From NCBI GenBank assembly GCA_021324995.1, contig JAJPIB010000075.1, forward strand, positions 1 to 64,000: 64,000 nt of DNA, given 5' to 3'. This document shows, in pieces, positions 44,782 through 53,323 of this stretch; positions within the stretch are counted from its first letter, which is position 1, and every line of letters begins with the position of its first letter. The notes under the pieces were generated by a model that had not been told where the DNA came from, ran no database searches, and saw only the letters and a program-made list of their open reading frames with translations. Source of the DNA: Chlamydiia bacterium. GTDB lineage: Bacteria; Chlamydiota; Chlamydiia; Chlamydiales; Rhabdochlamydiaceae. The position numbers and the translations under genes were made by a program.

Positions 44782-45207
44782 TTAAGAGTTTTGAATATTG
44801 AGACTGCGCACAAACTCCTGTAGAATATGACGCGCTTCTTTAAAAGAAAGTTGATGCATGGCTTCTGAAATGCTCATCCATTTGGCATCGCGGATCTCTT
44901 CTTCTTGAAGCTTTAAAGATCCTGAGACAAAGGCGGGAAAGTATTGCACTGATTTCACAATGAATTGCTTTTTCCTGCGGAATTGGTACTGCTCTATCAT
45001 CGGATTTTCGCGGAGTACTTCCGTCACTGTAAGCCCAGTTTCTTCCTTAAGCTCGCGGACTGCAGTTTCTAAAGCAGTTTCGTTAGGATCGGCTTTTCCT
45101 TTGGGAAATCCCCAATGATTACCTTGGCTATGAAGGATCAAAAGAACCTCCCATGTCTCCCCTTCTTTGCGAAAGGGAACAATGCCAAATGATTCCACTT
45201 TAATCAT
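44782..45207 (-). CDS. Nudix hydrolase
   Basis: 141 residues. The Nudix box GX5EX7REUXEEXGU is complete (GKADPNETALETAVRELKEE then TGL). The N-terminal SFGIVPFRKEGETWEVLLIL and WGFPKGKAD resemble diadenosine polyphosphate hydrolases, as in Chlamydia CT771 (from memory). Lies 5 bases after fabF, in the same order as in Chlamydia. Exact substrate not determinable by eye. Confidence 0.9.
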   Translation of the reverse strand: MIKVESFGIVPFRKEGETWEVLLILHSQGNHWGFPKGKADPNETALETAVRELKEETGLTVTEVLRENPMIEQYQFRRKKQFIVKSVQYFPAFVSGSLKLQEEEIRDAKWMSISEAMHQLSFKEARHILQEFVRSLNIQNS

Positions 45208-45212
45208 GAGTC

Positions 45213-46469
45213 CTACGGATGATAAGGTCCAAAAATGAGAGCCGAATTATGGCCGCCAAAACCAAATGAGTTGCTCAAAGCACCAACCACCTTATGCGGT
45301 TTTGCGACATTTGGAACAACATCAATTCCATCAATTTCCCCTTCAGGGTTATCAAGATTGATGGTTGGGTGCAGCATACCCGTTTCAATCGCCTTTATAA
45401 CAGCAATTGCCTCGATCCCTCCCGCTGCGCCCAAGCAGTGGCCAGTCATCGATTTGGTTGCATTCATCTTGATGTTTTCGACATGAGGACCGAAAACCTT
45501 GCGTATCGCCCGCACTTCGCAGAGATCTCCCGCCGGTGTCGATGTCGCATGCGCATTGATGTAGTTGATCTGTTCTTTATCGATCCCAGCTTGCTTCAAA
45601 GCGGCTTCAATACACTGACTCACTCCGAAACCGTCATCCCGCGGGGTAGTCATGTGGTGAGCATCGCAGGAAATACCGCCGCCGAGATATTCAGCAAGAA
45701 TAGGCGCGCCGCGCGCTAAAGCATGGTCAAGACTTTCGAGAAGAAGCACTCCGGCCCCCTCTCCCATCACAAAGCCATCGCGCTGTGAATCCCAAGGTCT
45801 TGAGGCTTTTTTGGGGTCATCATTGCGCTCAGAGAGAGCTTTACAAGCAACGAAGCCGGCAAGCCCAATAGGGTTGATCGGGGATTCGCTCCCCCCGCAC
45901 AGCATGACATCGGCATCGCCGCGCATAATGTGTTCTGCAGCGGAGTAAATGCAATAATTGGATGTCGCGCAAGCAGTCGAGATCGAATAGTTGGGACCCA
46001 TGAAACCCAAATCAATCGCGAGAAGGGCCCCCCCCATATTGGTAATAATGAAAGGCACGAAAAACGGGGTCATTCGGTTGAAACCCTTCGTAAGAAGGGT
46101 CTCTGTCCCTTCGTAGAAAACATTCATGCCACCCATGCCAGAGCCAATGAGGATTCCTGCGCGCGTTTTATCGAGTTTTTCAAAGGTCTCGCCAGTAAGC
46201 TTTCCGTGCTCTAACGCTTTTTTACCCGCAACAACTGTGTACCGGATGAATGGGTCGACTCGGCGCGCTTGTTTCTTGTCGAGGTAATTCCCAACTTCGA
46301 AATCGCTCACCGACCCCGCAAATCGCGTAGGGTAATCCTGGCAGGGAAACTCTTTAATGGGAACAATACCACTTTTTCCCGCAAGGAGCTGATTATAAAA
46401 CTCATCGACATCCGTTCCGAAACAAGAAACCAGTCCCATTCCTGTGACTACGACTCTTTTTTTCTTCAT
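45213..46469 (-). CDS. fabF: 3-oxoacyl-[ACP] synthase II
   Basis: 418 residues from the ATG at 46469 (AGGTG upstream; a GTG at 46478 is also open). Condensing enzyme of fatty-acid elongation. Catalytic Cys is in STACATSNYC, with His in NAHATSTPAGD and MTGHCLGAAGG. Gene order rsfS-fabF-Nudix matches Chlamydia CT769-CT771 (from memory). Confidence 0.96.
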   Translation of the reverse strand: MKKKRVVVTGMGLVSCFGTDVDEFYNQLLAGKSGIVPIKEFPCQDYPTRFAGSVSDFEVGNYLDKKQARRVDPFIRYTVVAGKKALEHGKLTGETFEKLDKTRAGILIGSGMGGMNVFYEGTETLLTKGFNRMTPFFVPFIITNMGGALLAIDLGFMGPNYSISTACATSNYCIYSAAEHIMRGDADVMLCGGSESPINPIGLAGFVACKALSERNDDPKKASRPWDSQRDGFVMGEGAGVLLLESLDHALARGAPILAEYLGGGISCDAHHMTTPRDDGFGVSQCIEAALKQAGIDKEQINYINAHATSTPAGDLCEVRAIRKVFGPHVENIKMNATKSMTGHCLGAAGGIEAIAVIKAIETGMLHPTINLDNPEGEIDGIDVVPNVAKPHKVVGALSNSFGFGGHNSALIFGPYHP

Positions 46470-46630
46470 GCATTTCACCTAATTTTGAACTCGTAAGGAT
46501 ACACGAAATCAACTAATTTCGCAACCGAGGTTTGAATCAAGCAAGTGAATAAATAAAATTTTACATTACATCGAAGACAGAAAAGGAGAAAAGAGGCTAA
46601 AAATTTAAATTGCCTGAGGTCACTTTAAAC

Positions 46631-47029
46631 CTATTTAGAAATACTGCTTTGAGAAAGCGCATTTTTCTGACTTACATCAATCTGCAAATCAACAATTTGC
46701 CCTTCTTTCCACAGTTGTTCAAGATGATATTTTTCGCGCATTTCTGGAGTGAAGAGATGAACCATGATATGCAAGTAATCCAATACGATCCAGTCCCCAT
46801 CACTCATTCCTTCGAAATACACCGCTTTGTGACCGCGTTCTTCAAGCTGTTTCATGATTTCTTCTGCGATGGCGCAGACGTGCCTTTCGATGTTTCCTTC
46901 AGCGATGATGACATAGTCGGTCAGACTGGAAATTCCACGAACATCCAGAGCCAGGATATTAAACCCTTTTTTGTCAAAAATTGCTTGGGCAATCGCGTTT
47001 AAAAAAAATGTTGAATCAAACTGGGTCAT
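46631..47029 (-). CDS. rsfS: Ribosomal silencing factor RsfS
   Basis: RsfS/Iojap family, about 132 residues from the ATG at 47029; the frame is open to 47074, and neither start has a strong ribosome binding site. Family signatures are LDVRGISSLTDYVIIAEG, HVCAIAEEIMKQLEERGH and YFEGMSDGDWIVLDYL, followed by HIMVHLFTPEMREKYHLEQL. Binds L14 on the large subunit to block subunit joining in starvation. About 160 bases upstream of fabF. Confidence 0.93.
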   Translation of the reverse strand: MTQFDSTFFLNAIAQAIFDKKGFNILALDVRGISSLTDYVIIAEGNIERHVCAIAEEIMKQLEERGHKAVYFEGMSDGDWIVLDYLHIMVHLFTPEMREKYHLEQLWKEGQIVDLQIDVSQKNALSQSSISK

Positions 47030-47109
47030 ACTTTTAAATCTCGCTAAAAGAAATTTTGATCGCCATAAGGACATTCTAAAAGACTGTGCCGAAAATTAGC
47101 TTAACTAAA

Positions 47110-47151
47110 GGTGGCAAATTCTCCAGCTTTCAAGCGTAGTAGTATATACTA
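47110..47151. repeat. Fragment of repeat family E
   Basis: GGCAAATTCTCCAGCTTTCAAGCG followed by an AGTAGTATA stretch, identical in its core to the right end of copy E1 and to E2/E3. It lies just to the left of E1, so two E ends are nested or tandem. Confidence 0.75.
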
Positions 47152-47165
47152 CTTCCTCTTGGAAC

Positions 47166-47312
47166 CTGGAGTTTTGCCTTAGCCGAAGGGGCATCTTCAC
47201 CTCCGATCCGCCCAGGTTCTAGTTTCCCAATAGTAACCTGGGCAAAATGGAATGCAAATCTGCCGCCTTCAGCGTTGGCAAATTCTCCAGCTTTCAAGCG
47301 TCAGTAGTATAG
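47166..47312. repeat. Palindromic repeat family E, copy 1
   Basis: About 147 bp. Left arm CTGGAGTTTTGCCTTAGCCG, right arm ends TTGGCAAATTCTCCAG then CTTTCAAGCGTCAGTAGTATAG. The centre is an inverted repeat CCCAGGTTCTAGTTTC.../...AATAGTAACCTGGG. The right end includes the last codons and the TGA of nadD. Confidence 0.82.
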
Positions 47313-47864
47313 TCGATGTTGTTCAATATAGTCCAGCACCGAGGCCGGAACGAGATAGCCACAATACTTTTTTTTAGAAAGGCGACTTCTCACCCACGTA
47401 CTGCTGATATCAAAAAGAGGGGTTTCTACTTTTGTGGCGTAAGGAATATCCAAAACCTTGGCTCCGACTCGAGATCCAACCAAAGGGGGAGCCATGCGCG
47501 CCAGAAGATCTGCATCCTTCCAAAGATAAAAGCTTGAGACTTGATCATCCGCTAATATCAGATGCAGCTGACCAAGATTTTCTTCAAAAAGTTTACGGAC
47601 GATATCAATGGTGAAAGAAGGACTTTTACGTGTGAGCTCATCATCGATGACGCGGAACCCTTGAATAGGGGCTGTAGCAAGCTGAAGCATCGCCAGGCGA
47701 TGTTCATAAGAAACGACAGGGGGAGCCTTTTCTTTGAAAGGAGAAAGTTTTGCAGGAATGAACATAACCTCATCGAGAAGGCATTGTTCTTTAAGTGCGA
47801 TCGCAAGATTAATGTGCCCTAAATGCACCGGATCAAAGGTTCCGCCAAATATTCCCCTTTTCAT
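47301..47864 (-). CDS. nadD: Nicotinate-nucleotide adenylyltransferase
   Basis: 187 residues from the ATG at 47864, which overlaps the HAD gene stop (ATGA); the frame is open to 47921 but that overlaps the upstream gene. Nucleotidyltransferase motif GGTFDPVHLGH and the C-terminal ISSTWVRSRL are diagnostic. Makes deamido-NAD from NaMN and ATP. The last four codons (RLYY) and stop fall in repeat E1. Confidence 0.94.
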   Translation of the reverse strand: MKRGIFGGTFDPVHLGHINLAIALKEQCLLDEVMFIPAKLSPFKEKAPPVVSYEHRLAMLQLATAPIQGFRVIDDELTRKSPSFTIDIVRKLFEENLGQLHLILADDQVSSFYLWKDADLLARMAPPLVGSRVGAKVLDIPYATKVETPLFDISSTWVRSRLSKKKYCGYLVPASVLDYIEQHRLYY

Positions 47865-48526
47865 AACACCGACCATTGCATATCTGTGGAGAATTTGCGG
47901 AGCTTGCGATCCGGGTTGCAAGAAGCTCCTAAGACAGCGACAGGGTTGCCAGCAGAAAGAAGCAAAGGTAAGTCGAGAAAACTATCAGAAAAGGCAGTAA
48001 TCTTTTCTTTTCGAAGGTCTAATTTCCCCGCAACTTCTTTAACACACTGCGCCTTATCTTCGCCTTGTAAGATAGATGAAATGTGGCACAAATTCAACTG
48101 TTTATCAACAGCATATTCTGTGGCGCGCCATTCATTGACCCCAAGAAATTTTGCGACTTTTTCCACGAGAAAACTGGGTGAGTTTGAAAGAATAAGAGTG
48201 TAATGACCCAAATGCTGAGCAAGCCTTAGCTGGGCCAATACGGGCAAATAAAGCTTTGAGCGGAGATACTCTTCGAGAAATGGTCCAACGTTGGTTTCAA
48301 TCAACTTAAGGGATTTTCCGCGCAAATGATATTTGAAAACTTTGTTATGAAGATCTATCAGACTAGTGTCGAATAAAACATGTTTTATATAATAAAAGCA
48401 TGAATAAAAAAGGGAAGAATAAGGAAGCACTTTTTTACCGACCAAATAACGGCAAAATTCAAGACTGCAATTGCCAGACACAATTGTGTTGTCGAGATCA
48501 AAAACTGATAAATGGGACCAATTCAC
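47861..48526 (-). CDS. HAD-family phosphatase
   Basis: 221 residues. Motif I DLDNTIVSGN, motif II LILSNSPSFL and motif III/IV around KITAFSDSFLDLPLL identify a HAD hydrolase of the phosphoserine-phosphatase-like (IB) group with a helical cap. The substrate is unknown. Translationally coupled with nadD. Confidence 0.85.
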   Translation of the reverse strand: MNWSHLSVFDLDNTIVSGNCSLEFCRYLVGKKVLPYSSLFYSCFYYIKHVLFDTSLIDLHNKVFKYHLRGKSLKLIETNVGPFLEEYLRSKLYLPVLAQLRLAQHLGHYTLILSNSPSFLVEKVAKFLGVNEWRATEYAVDKQLNLCHISSILQGEDKAQCVKEVAGKLDLRKEKITAFSDSFLDLPLLLSAGNPVAVLGASCNPDRKLRKFSTDMQWSVL

Positions 48527-48662
48527 AATCCCCTACCTCCTGCTCTTAAATTCAACCACTCAAAAAAGAGTTATCGGCAGCTCTCGCATTTAAAACGATA
48601 AAGCATGTTTCATTCTTTTAAGCTGTGGCAACATAAAGACGCAATTACGAAACGCAAGCAAG

Positions 48663-48806
48663 CTATACTGTTGACAATTGAAAGCTGGAGAATTTGCCAA
48701 CGCCGAAGGCGGCAGATTTGCATCCGATCCCTGCCCAGGCTACTATTGAGAAACTAGAGCCTGGGCGATTGGATGCAAAGAGGCCCCTTCGGCTAATGCT
48801 AAACGT
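48663..48806. repeat. Palindromic repeat family E, copy 2 (reversed)
   Basis: About 144 bp in the opposite orientation to E1. Left end CTATACTG...TTGAAAGCTGGAGAATTTGCC, centre CCCAGGCTACTATTGAG.../...AAACTAGAGCCTGGG, right end CCCCTTCGGCTAATGCTAAA. It ends 5 bases before the stop of the coiled-coil gene and occupies the gap to the HAD gene. Confidence 0.82.
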
Positions 48807-48811
48807 TTTTG

Positions 48812-50524
48812 CTATCCCTCAATTTGATCAATTTTTTCTTCAATCTCGTCGATCAACCCATTAATCTTTTCTAGAACAGCCTTCTCTTCCTCGATCATCT
48901 CGCGGTACAGCATTGCCTTCTCAAAATCAAAACCTGAGCCCCCAAGCATTTTTCGGTATTGCTCCAGTTGATTTTTGACTTCAACCCGCCGCTTTTTCCG
49001 CTCACTGAGAACCTGTTTAAGTTGATCTAGAGCTTTCAAATCATCATCGGAAAGTGAGAGCAGTGCCTTTTCCTTCTTTTCATCGATGATATCTTTCAAT
49101 TGTTTAAAGAGCCGGTCCACGATCTGCTTTTCTGCTTTCGCGAGAGAAATTACTTCAAATTCTTTCAAAAGCTGTTCGCGCTTAACCGAAAGTTCCTCGA
49201 TTGAGCTGTTGGCTGCTTGCGCTGAAAGAGTAGCCAACTCTTCTTTCAAAGCATTGATTTTTTCACGACGCAGCGTCTCTGCTTCTTTTTCTTTTCTGTG
49301 ACGCTCCTGCTCAAGCTCTCTTTCTCGCTCAAAAGGGCCACGCTTTGCTTTTTGAATTTCATCTTTAAGAGCACGAATTTCATCTCTTCCCAGCTCTACA
49401 GTGCGCATGAAATCTAGGATATCAGCAGCCTGCTTATTGCACTCTTCGATAGAAATTCCAGCGATGCATGCTTCAGCAAAGGGACGGATCTTTTCCATGA
49501 CTTGGTCGTAACTTTGTTTAAATAGTTGACGCTTTTGTTGCGTTTCCTTTTTGCGCTCTTTTTCACGATTTTTAATTTTGTCCCAGCAACCGCTAAGCTT
49601 AAGACGTGTTTCCGTAAACGCATGGGTATTAAGAGTGAGAACCTTAGCAATCGATTGCAACACCTTGATCTCTTCGCGTAGTGCGTAAAGAGGCAAATCC
49701 TGAAACTCTTCATCCTGAAAATGGGATGTGATGAACTTATCCACATCGCCTATAAAATCAAGAGAGATCTTTTTAATCATCTCTTTGCGCCTTGGAAAAA
49801 TTTTATCTCCGCAAAGCGAAAGGCGCTCAAGAAGCTTGTTCTTAATACGAATCCTCATCTCCGTTTTCACAACTTCTTTCCGCATTGCATTGACGCGGGC
49901 GGCTAAAGTATTCAGCAATCCTAGCTCTTTTTGGATGGCGTTATAAATCTGCTCTTTCCCTTTAAGCGCGATGCTCTGAAAGAGAAAAGACTCCGCCTGG
50001 GTTTGACTCAAAATAAGATCATAATGCTCTAAATCTCTCTCCAAAGCCTGGATTGCAAGCTCGATTTGCTCGATGGCAAAAGCCGATTGCTCATCCAGAA
50101 TTTCCTTTAATCGTTTGGCTTCTGTTGAGAGTTCGATGTAAAGTCCCCAGAGCTGAGAACGCACCTTGGGAGAAATATTTTCTTTGAACAGAGGCAAGCA
50201 AATGCGTCGCCCCTCCCAAAAATCTTTAAATCGAGGCGTTCCCGTATTCGAAAGAGCTGCGCGCATGAAGTCGATGCTTTGACGGATTTTTCCTTCTGGA
50301 GTAGATTCTTCTTGGAATTGCCGTAGAAATTCTGCAAACAAAGGAGAAACTCCTTTCCTTTCCTCGCCGGGATCCTTCTCTTTTTCAACTTCTGTAGATT
50401 CTAGCGCCGAAGATTCTGAAATACCAGCATCAGAAGCCTTTTTTTCGCTTTCATTCAATGCATCCAGAAATGCTTCATCTAGAATATCTTCAGAGTTACC
50501 TATCATCTCATTATCTTCGTCCAT
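48812..50524 (-). CDS. Long coiled-coil protein, conserved in chlamydiae
   Basis: 570 residues, highly charged, helical throughout after an acidic N-terminus (MDEDNEMIGNSEDILDEAFL). Heptad-rich segments dominate, for example the Glu/Arg-rich stretch around residues 395-430. No enzymatic motif or membrane segment. Gene position near miaA and rsfS matches the Chlamydia hypothetical CT768 (from memory). Probably a cytoplasmic structural or scaffold protein; function unknown. Confidence 0.75.
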   Translation of the reverse strand: MDEDNEMIGNSEDILDEAFLDALNESEKKASDAGISESSALESTEVEKEKDPGEERKGVSPLFAEFLRQFQEESTPEGKIRQSIDFMRAALSNTGTPRFKDFWEGRRICLPLFKENISPKVRSQLWGLYIELSTEAKRLKEILDEQSAFAIEQIELAIQALERDLEHYDLILSQTQAESFLFQSIALKGKEQIYNAIQKELGLLNTLAARVNAMRKEVVKTEMRIRIKNKLLERLSLCGDKIFPRRKEMIKKISLDFIGDVDKFITSHFQDEEFQDLPLYALREEIKVLQSIAKVLTLNTHAFTETRLKLSGCWDKIKNREKERKKETQQKRQLFKQSYDQVMEKIRPFAEACIAGISIEECNKQAADILDFMRTVELGRDEIRALKDEIQKAKRGPFERERELEQERHRKEKEAETLRREKINALKEELATLSAQAANSSIEELSVKREQLLKEFEVISLAKAEKQIVDRLFKQLKDIIDEKKEKALLSLSDDDLKALDQLKQVLSERKKRRVEVKNQLEQYRKMLGGSGFDFEKAMLYREMIEEEKAVLEKINGLIDEIEEKIDQIEG

Positions 50525-50870
50525 TTTACCACTGACTTTGGAGGGAAATTTGAAAAAAATCTAAAGCCAATAGACCTCAGATGTTAATAAGCAGAAAATA
50601 GTATAACAACCTTGTATTTTAGTGAAGTTTTTTGAACAGGCTCAGCTGCATCGAGAAAACTTAAAATTTTACCCACCCTTCTTAAAGCTGAATAAAAATG
50701 GGGATTAACCCAACTTGCCCCCCTTAGGCGCATCGCGAGATAGATGATATGCAAGATTTGCGACGAACCGGAGGTCTTTAGACCTGGGGAAGGAGCAAAG
50801 CGCAGCAGATCGCCTGTCGCAGCACGCGGATAAGCGAGGGCAAGGGGACAAGTTGGGTTAATATTGCTTT
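50525..50870. other. Intergenic region with repeat F2
   Basis: 346 bases between the start of the coiled-coil gene and the end of miaA, both minus. Contains F2 at 50705-50861 and presumably the coiled-coil gene promoter at 50525-50640, which is AT-rich with no clear hexamers. Confidence 0.5.
50705..50861. repeat. Palindromic repeat family F, copy 2
   Basis: About 157 bp. Outer arms TTAACCCAACTTGCCCCCC and GGGGACAAGTTGGGTTAA pair almost fully. The interior shares GCGAGATAGATGATATGCAA and GGTCTTTAGACC with F1, while the second half (GCAAAGCGCAGCAGATCGCC) differs. Lies 10 bases from the miaA stop. Confidence 0.82.
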
Positions 50871-51911
50871 TTACAAATGATCGAGTTCAAAGTCCTGAAG
50901 GATAATTTCTGTCGCATTTGCAATGGATACACGTGTCATATCGATCCAGCGAAATAAAGGCTCCTTTCGAAACCAAGTGAATTGTCTTTTTGCGTAGCGC
51001 CGCGAGCTTTGCTTGAATGATTGAATGAAATGATCCCAGTCTTCCTGAGTTTGTGCGGATTTGAGATACTCAAGACATTGACGATAGCCGATCGCTTGTG
51101 ATGCTGTTGAGTTTTTACTTAGTCCTTCCTTTTCCAATTTCTTGACTTCTTCCACAAAGCCATCAGCGATCATCTTATCGCAACGCATCTCGATACGCGG
51201 ATAGAGTTCTTCCCGAGGTAGATCCAGAAACCAGCAACGAAAATCATGCTGCTCGGAAATCTCTGAGGTAACAGGAGGAAGGTGGGAAACTTTCTGACGC
51301 GTAAGTGCAATAATTTCCAAGCCGCGGACGATTTTATGGCGGTCGTTGGGTGTAATCGTGCTGGCATAGTCCGGATCAAGCGTTTTCAACTTGTCAAACA
51401 GGATCTGAGTCCCCTTGGAATCCATTTCCTCTTCGAACATTTTTCTGACTTCTGGATCAGAGGGAGGACCGCTAGGCGGGCCATAAATCAGTGCGTGGAT
51501 ATAAAAGCCACTCCCACCGACAACGATAGGAACAGCTCCTTTGTCTTGAATCTCTTTAATCGCATGCCAGGCTTCCTCGTAATATTCAACGACGTTGAAT
51601 GTCTCATCGAGGTCTCTGCTATCGATTAAGTGATGGTGAATCTTTTCTCTTTCAGCGAGGCTGACCTTCGCGGTGCCAATGTCCATTCCGCGGTAGACCT
51701 GCATCGAATCTGCTGATATAATCTCGCCTCCAATCGCCTTCGCGATATCAAGTGCGAGTTGGCTTTTCCCCACTGCGGTTGGACCTGCGATGACAATGAC
51801 CTTATTTTTTTTGACTCCTGGAGGATTTATCTTTTTTTCAGGAAGTGTAAAATCTCCGATAAAAATTCGTACCCCTTTATCTTCAAAAGTTAGTCCTGAC
51901 CCAGATCCCAC
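50871..51911 (-). CDS. miaA: tRNA dimethylallyltransferase
   Basis: Up to 346 residues. The P-loop GPTAVGKSQLALDIA, ISADSMQVYRGMDIGTAKV and VVGGSGFYIHALIYG are diagnostic. It adds dimethylallyl to A37 of tRNAs reading UNN codons. The annotated start is a GTG 2 bases after the STAS stop; about 33 residues precede the P-loop region and are atypical, so a later start near VKKNKVIVIAG is possible. Order STAS-miaA matches Chlamydia CT765-CT766 (from memory). Confidence 0.94.
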   Translation of the reverse strand: MGSGSGLTFEDKGVRIFIGDFTLPEKKINPPGVKKNKVIVIAGPTAVGKSQLALDIAKAIGGEIISADSMQVYRGMDIGTAKVSLAEREKIHHHLIDSRDLDETFNVVEYYEEAWHAIKEIQDKGAVPIVVGGSGFYIHALIYGPPSGPPSDPEVRKMFEEEMDSKGTQILFDKLKTLDPDYASTITPNDRHKIVRGLEIIALTRQKVSHLPPVTSEISEQHDFRCWFLDLPREELYPRIEMRCDKMIADGFVEEVKKLEKEGLSKNSTASQAIGYRQCLEYLKSAQTQEDWDHFIQSFKQSSRRYAKRQFTWFRKEPLFRWIDMTRVSIANATEIILQDFELDHL

Positions 51912-51913
51912 GC

Positions 51914-52249
51914 TTAAATCCCCATCATTGCTTCTTTTTCGCTCGCATAGAGAAGCAAACGCTGATCTAAACCCTCACGCTGCATTGCTTTTAAGACATT
52001 ATCCCGCATTCCAATAATCCCTAGCCGGCCCTTAGCTTTTTTAAATTTTTCCGTTGCTGAAAACAAAAAATGCAAAGCTTCTTCAACGACTATATCCACT
52101 TGAGTCAAATCTAAAAGAAGATGAAAATGCAGTTTTTCTAGCAAAGAGTCGATCTCTTGTTTCAAGAACAACCATGTTTGAACATCAAGGCTCCCTATCA
52201 GTCTTAAAATTCGGGTTTTGCCATGCTGTTCTTCAGTAATTCTTAACAT
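51914..52249 (-). CDS. STAS-domain anti-sigma factor antagonist (RsbV type)
   Basis: 111 residues with the STAS pattern: beta strand ILRLIGSLDVQTWLFLKQEI, then HLLLDLTQVDIVVEEALHFL and KAKGRLGIIGMRD. The regulatory Ser found in SpoIIAA/RsbV (DSSG loop) is not obvious here; the corresponding stretch reads VDIVVEEA, so phosphorylation control may be lost. Chlamydia has RsbV-like proteins in a partner-switching system. Coupled to miaA. Confidence 0.78.
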   Translation of the reverse strand: MLRITEEQHGKTRILRLIGSLDVQTWLFLKQEIDSLLEKLHFHLLLDLTQVDIVVEEALHFLFSATEKFKKAKGRLGIIGMRDNVLKAMQREGLDQRLLLYASEKEAMMGI

Positions 52250-52283
52250 GCGTCTCTAAAATAATCCTTCATCTTCGAGCAAG

Positions 52284-52380
52284 TCTATTAGTTTTCTAAT
52301 AGTAATCTGGGCGGGATCGAATACAAATCTGCTTCAGCGTTTGCAAATTCTCCAGCTTTCAAGTGCCAGCAGTGTAGACT
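52284..52380. repeat. Partial repeat family E, copy 3
   Basis: Right half only: CTATTAGTTTTCTAATAG centre, CTGGGCGGGATCGAATACAAA, TTGCAAATTCTCCAGCTTTC and CAGCAGTGTAGACTAT. The centre CTATTAGTTTTCTAATAG is itself palindromic and resembles the CCCCTATTTCTAATAGGGG centre of family A. Confidence 0.75.
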
Positions 52381-52442
52381 ATTTCCAGAAAAAGGATAAC
52401 AATTATTTCAAAAACGTTAAAATCTTCCCGCTGCATCAAGAT

Positions 52443-52673
52443 TTAATGAACGAGCTCCAGCCTTACCCTTCTTCCAAAACGTGCGCCAACAGTCATTGCA
52501 ATCGTACGTAAGGATTTAATCGTGCGTCCTTGTTTGCCGACAACCTTAGCAATATCCTCTGCGGAAACTTTGACTTCGACAACAGTTCCTTGCTGGCCAT
52601 CAAAAATTTGTACTTCTACAGCATCCGGTTGGTCGACGAGATTCTTAATCAGATAGGCGATAAAATCTTTCAT
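52443..52673 (-). CDS. khpA: KH-domain RNA-binding protein (KhpA type)
   Basis: 76 residues, essentially a single KH domain. The GxxG loop is VVGKQGRTIKSLR, preceded by VEVKVSAEDIAK. Same size and pattern as KhpA/YlqC of other bacteria, an RNA chaperone-like partner of KhpB. A short leader follows A5 and the divergent gene at 53000. Confidence 0.9.
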   Translation of the reverse strand: MKDFIAYLIKNLVDQPDAVEVQIFDGQQGTVVEVKVSAEDIAKVVGKQGRTIKSLRTIAMTVGARFGRRVRLELVH

Positions 52674-52999
52674 AATGCTCAGGTTGTGTAATGTGAGTGT
52701 TTATTTTTTCTCAAGCCGCCATCGATCCTTGCCTCTTAACCCACAAGGAACTTAGAAGACAAGTGGGGACGGCAGGCGGCAAAAGCCTTTTGGCTGAGGA
52801 ATCTATCACTTAGTAAGAATTTGAGTCTAAAACTATTTCATCGGACTTTATATCGAACGTGACTGAAAATTTCGGTTGGGGTCGAGCCAAAGCCAAATTT
52901 TCAGTCACGTTGGGTACAAATCTTTTTTAAGAATTACTTATTTACAAAATAACACCAAGTTACATAAAAGAAATATTAGAAGGAAATTAGAGGTTTTTT
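52674..52999. other. Divergent intergenic region with mini-element A5
   Basis: 326 bases between khpA (minus) and the two-helix membrane protein (plus). Contains the shrunken element A5 at 52850-52916. A region of GC-rich imperfect pairing near 52713-52785 (GCCGCC.../...GGCGGC) may form an RNA stem. No promoter assigned. Confidence 0.45.
52850..52916 (+). repeat. Shrunken palindromic element A5
   Basis: About 67 bp. The two outer arms of family A (CGAACGTGACTGAAAATTTC and AAATTTTCAGTCACGTTGGG) face each other with a short GGTTGGGGTCGAGCCAAAGCC loop; the central 90 bp are missing. Consistent with internal deletion between the arms leaving a stable hairpin. Confidence 0.9.
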
Positions 53000-53290
53000 A
53001 TGACATCCAGGAATAAAACTAAGAAAATCATCGGCATTGTTGTGATTGTTATTGGATTAATTGTTTTTCTACTCGGACTTTATGCAAGAAGTCGGGTAAG
53101 TGAAGCAAGATCTAATGTCCAAAAAAGCTCTGGGCTTTTCGGCGACAATCCCGTTAACAAACAGATTAGCGGTGCTATAGAGAAAAAGATTGGAACTTAT
53201 GATTCCCCTGTCTTTTGGACAATCACTGGCGGCGTGATTATTATGGTTATCGGTGCGGTCACTGTATTTCGCTGCCGCTGTCGAAAATAA
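53000..53290 (+). CDS. Small membrane protein (DUF3185-like)
   Basis: 96 residues with two transmembrane helices: KIIGIVVIVIGLIVFLLGLY near the N-terminus and VFWTITGGVIIMVIGAVTVF near the C-terminus, with a loop of about 45 residues. Resembles DUF3185. AGAAGG-like sequence lies upstream of the ATG. Function unknown. Confidence 0.7.
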   Translation: MTSRNKTKKIIGIVVIVIGLIVFLLGLYARSRVSEARSNVQKSSGLFGDNPVNKQISGAIEKKIGTYDSPVFWTITGGVIIMVIGAVTVFRCRCRK

Positions 53291-53323
53291 TCCGAGACGA
53301 AATTCAACGACGTGTCTAATTTT

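Noticed and set aside
47166-52380. Family E copies as ordinary transcription terminators
   Set aside because: They are about 145 bp with complex arms, occur in both orientations and as half copies, and lack T-runs; a repeat family explains them better, although they may affect termination.
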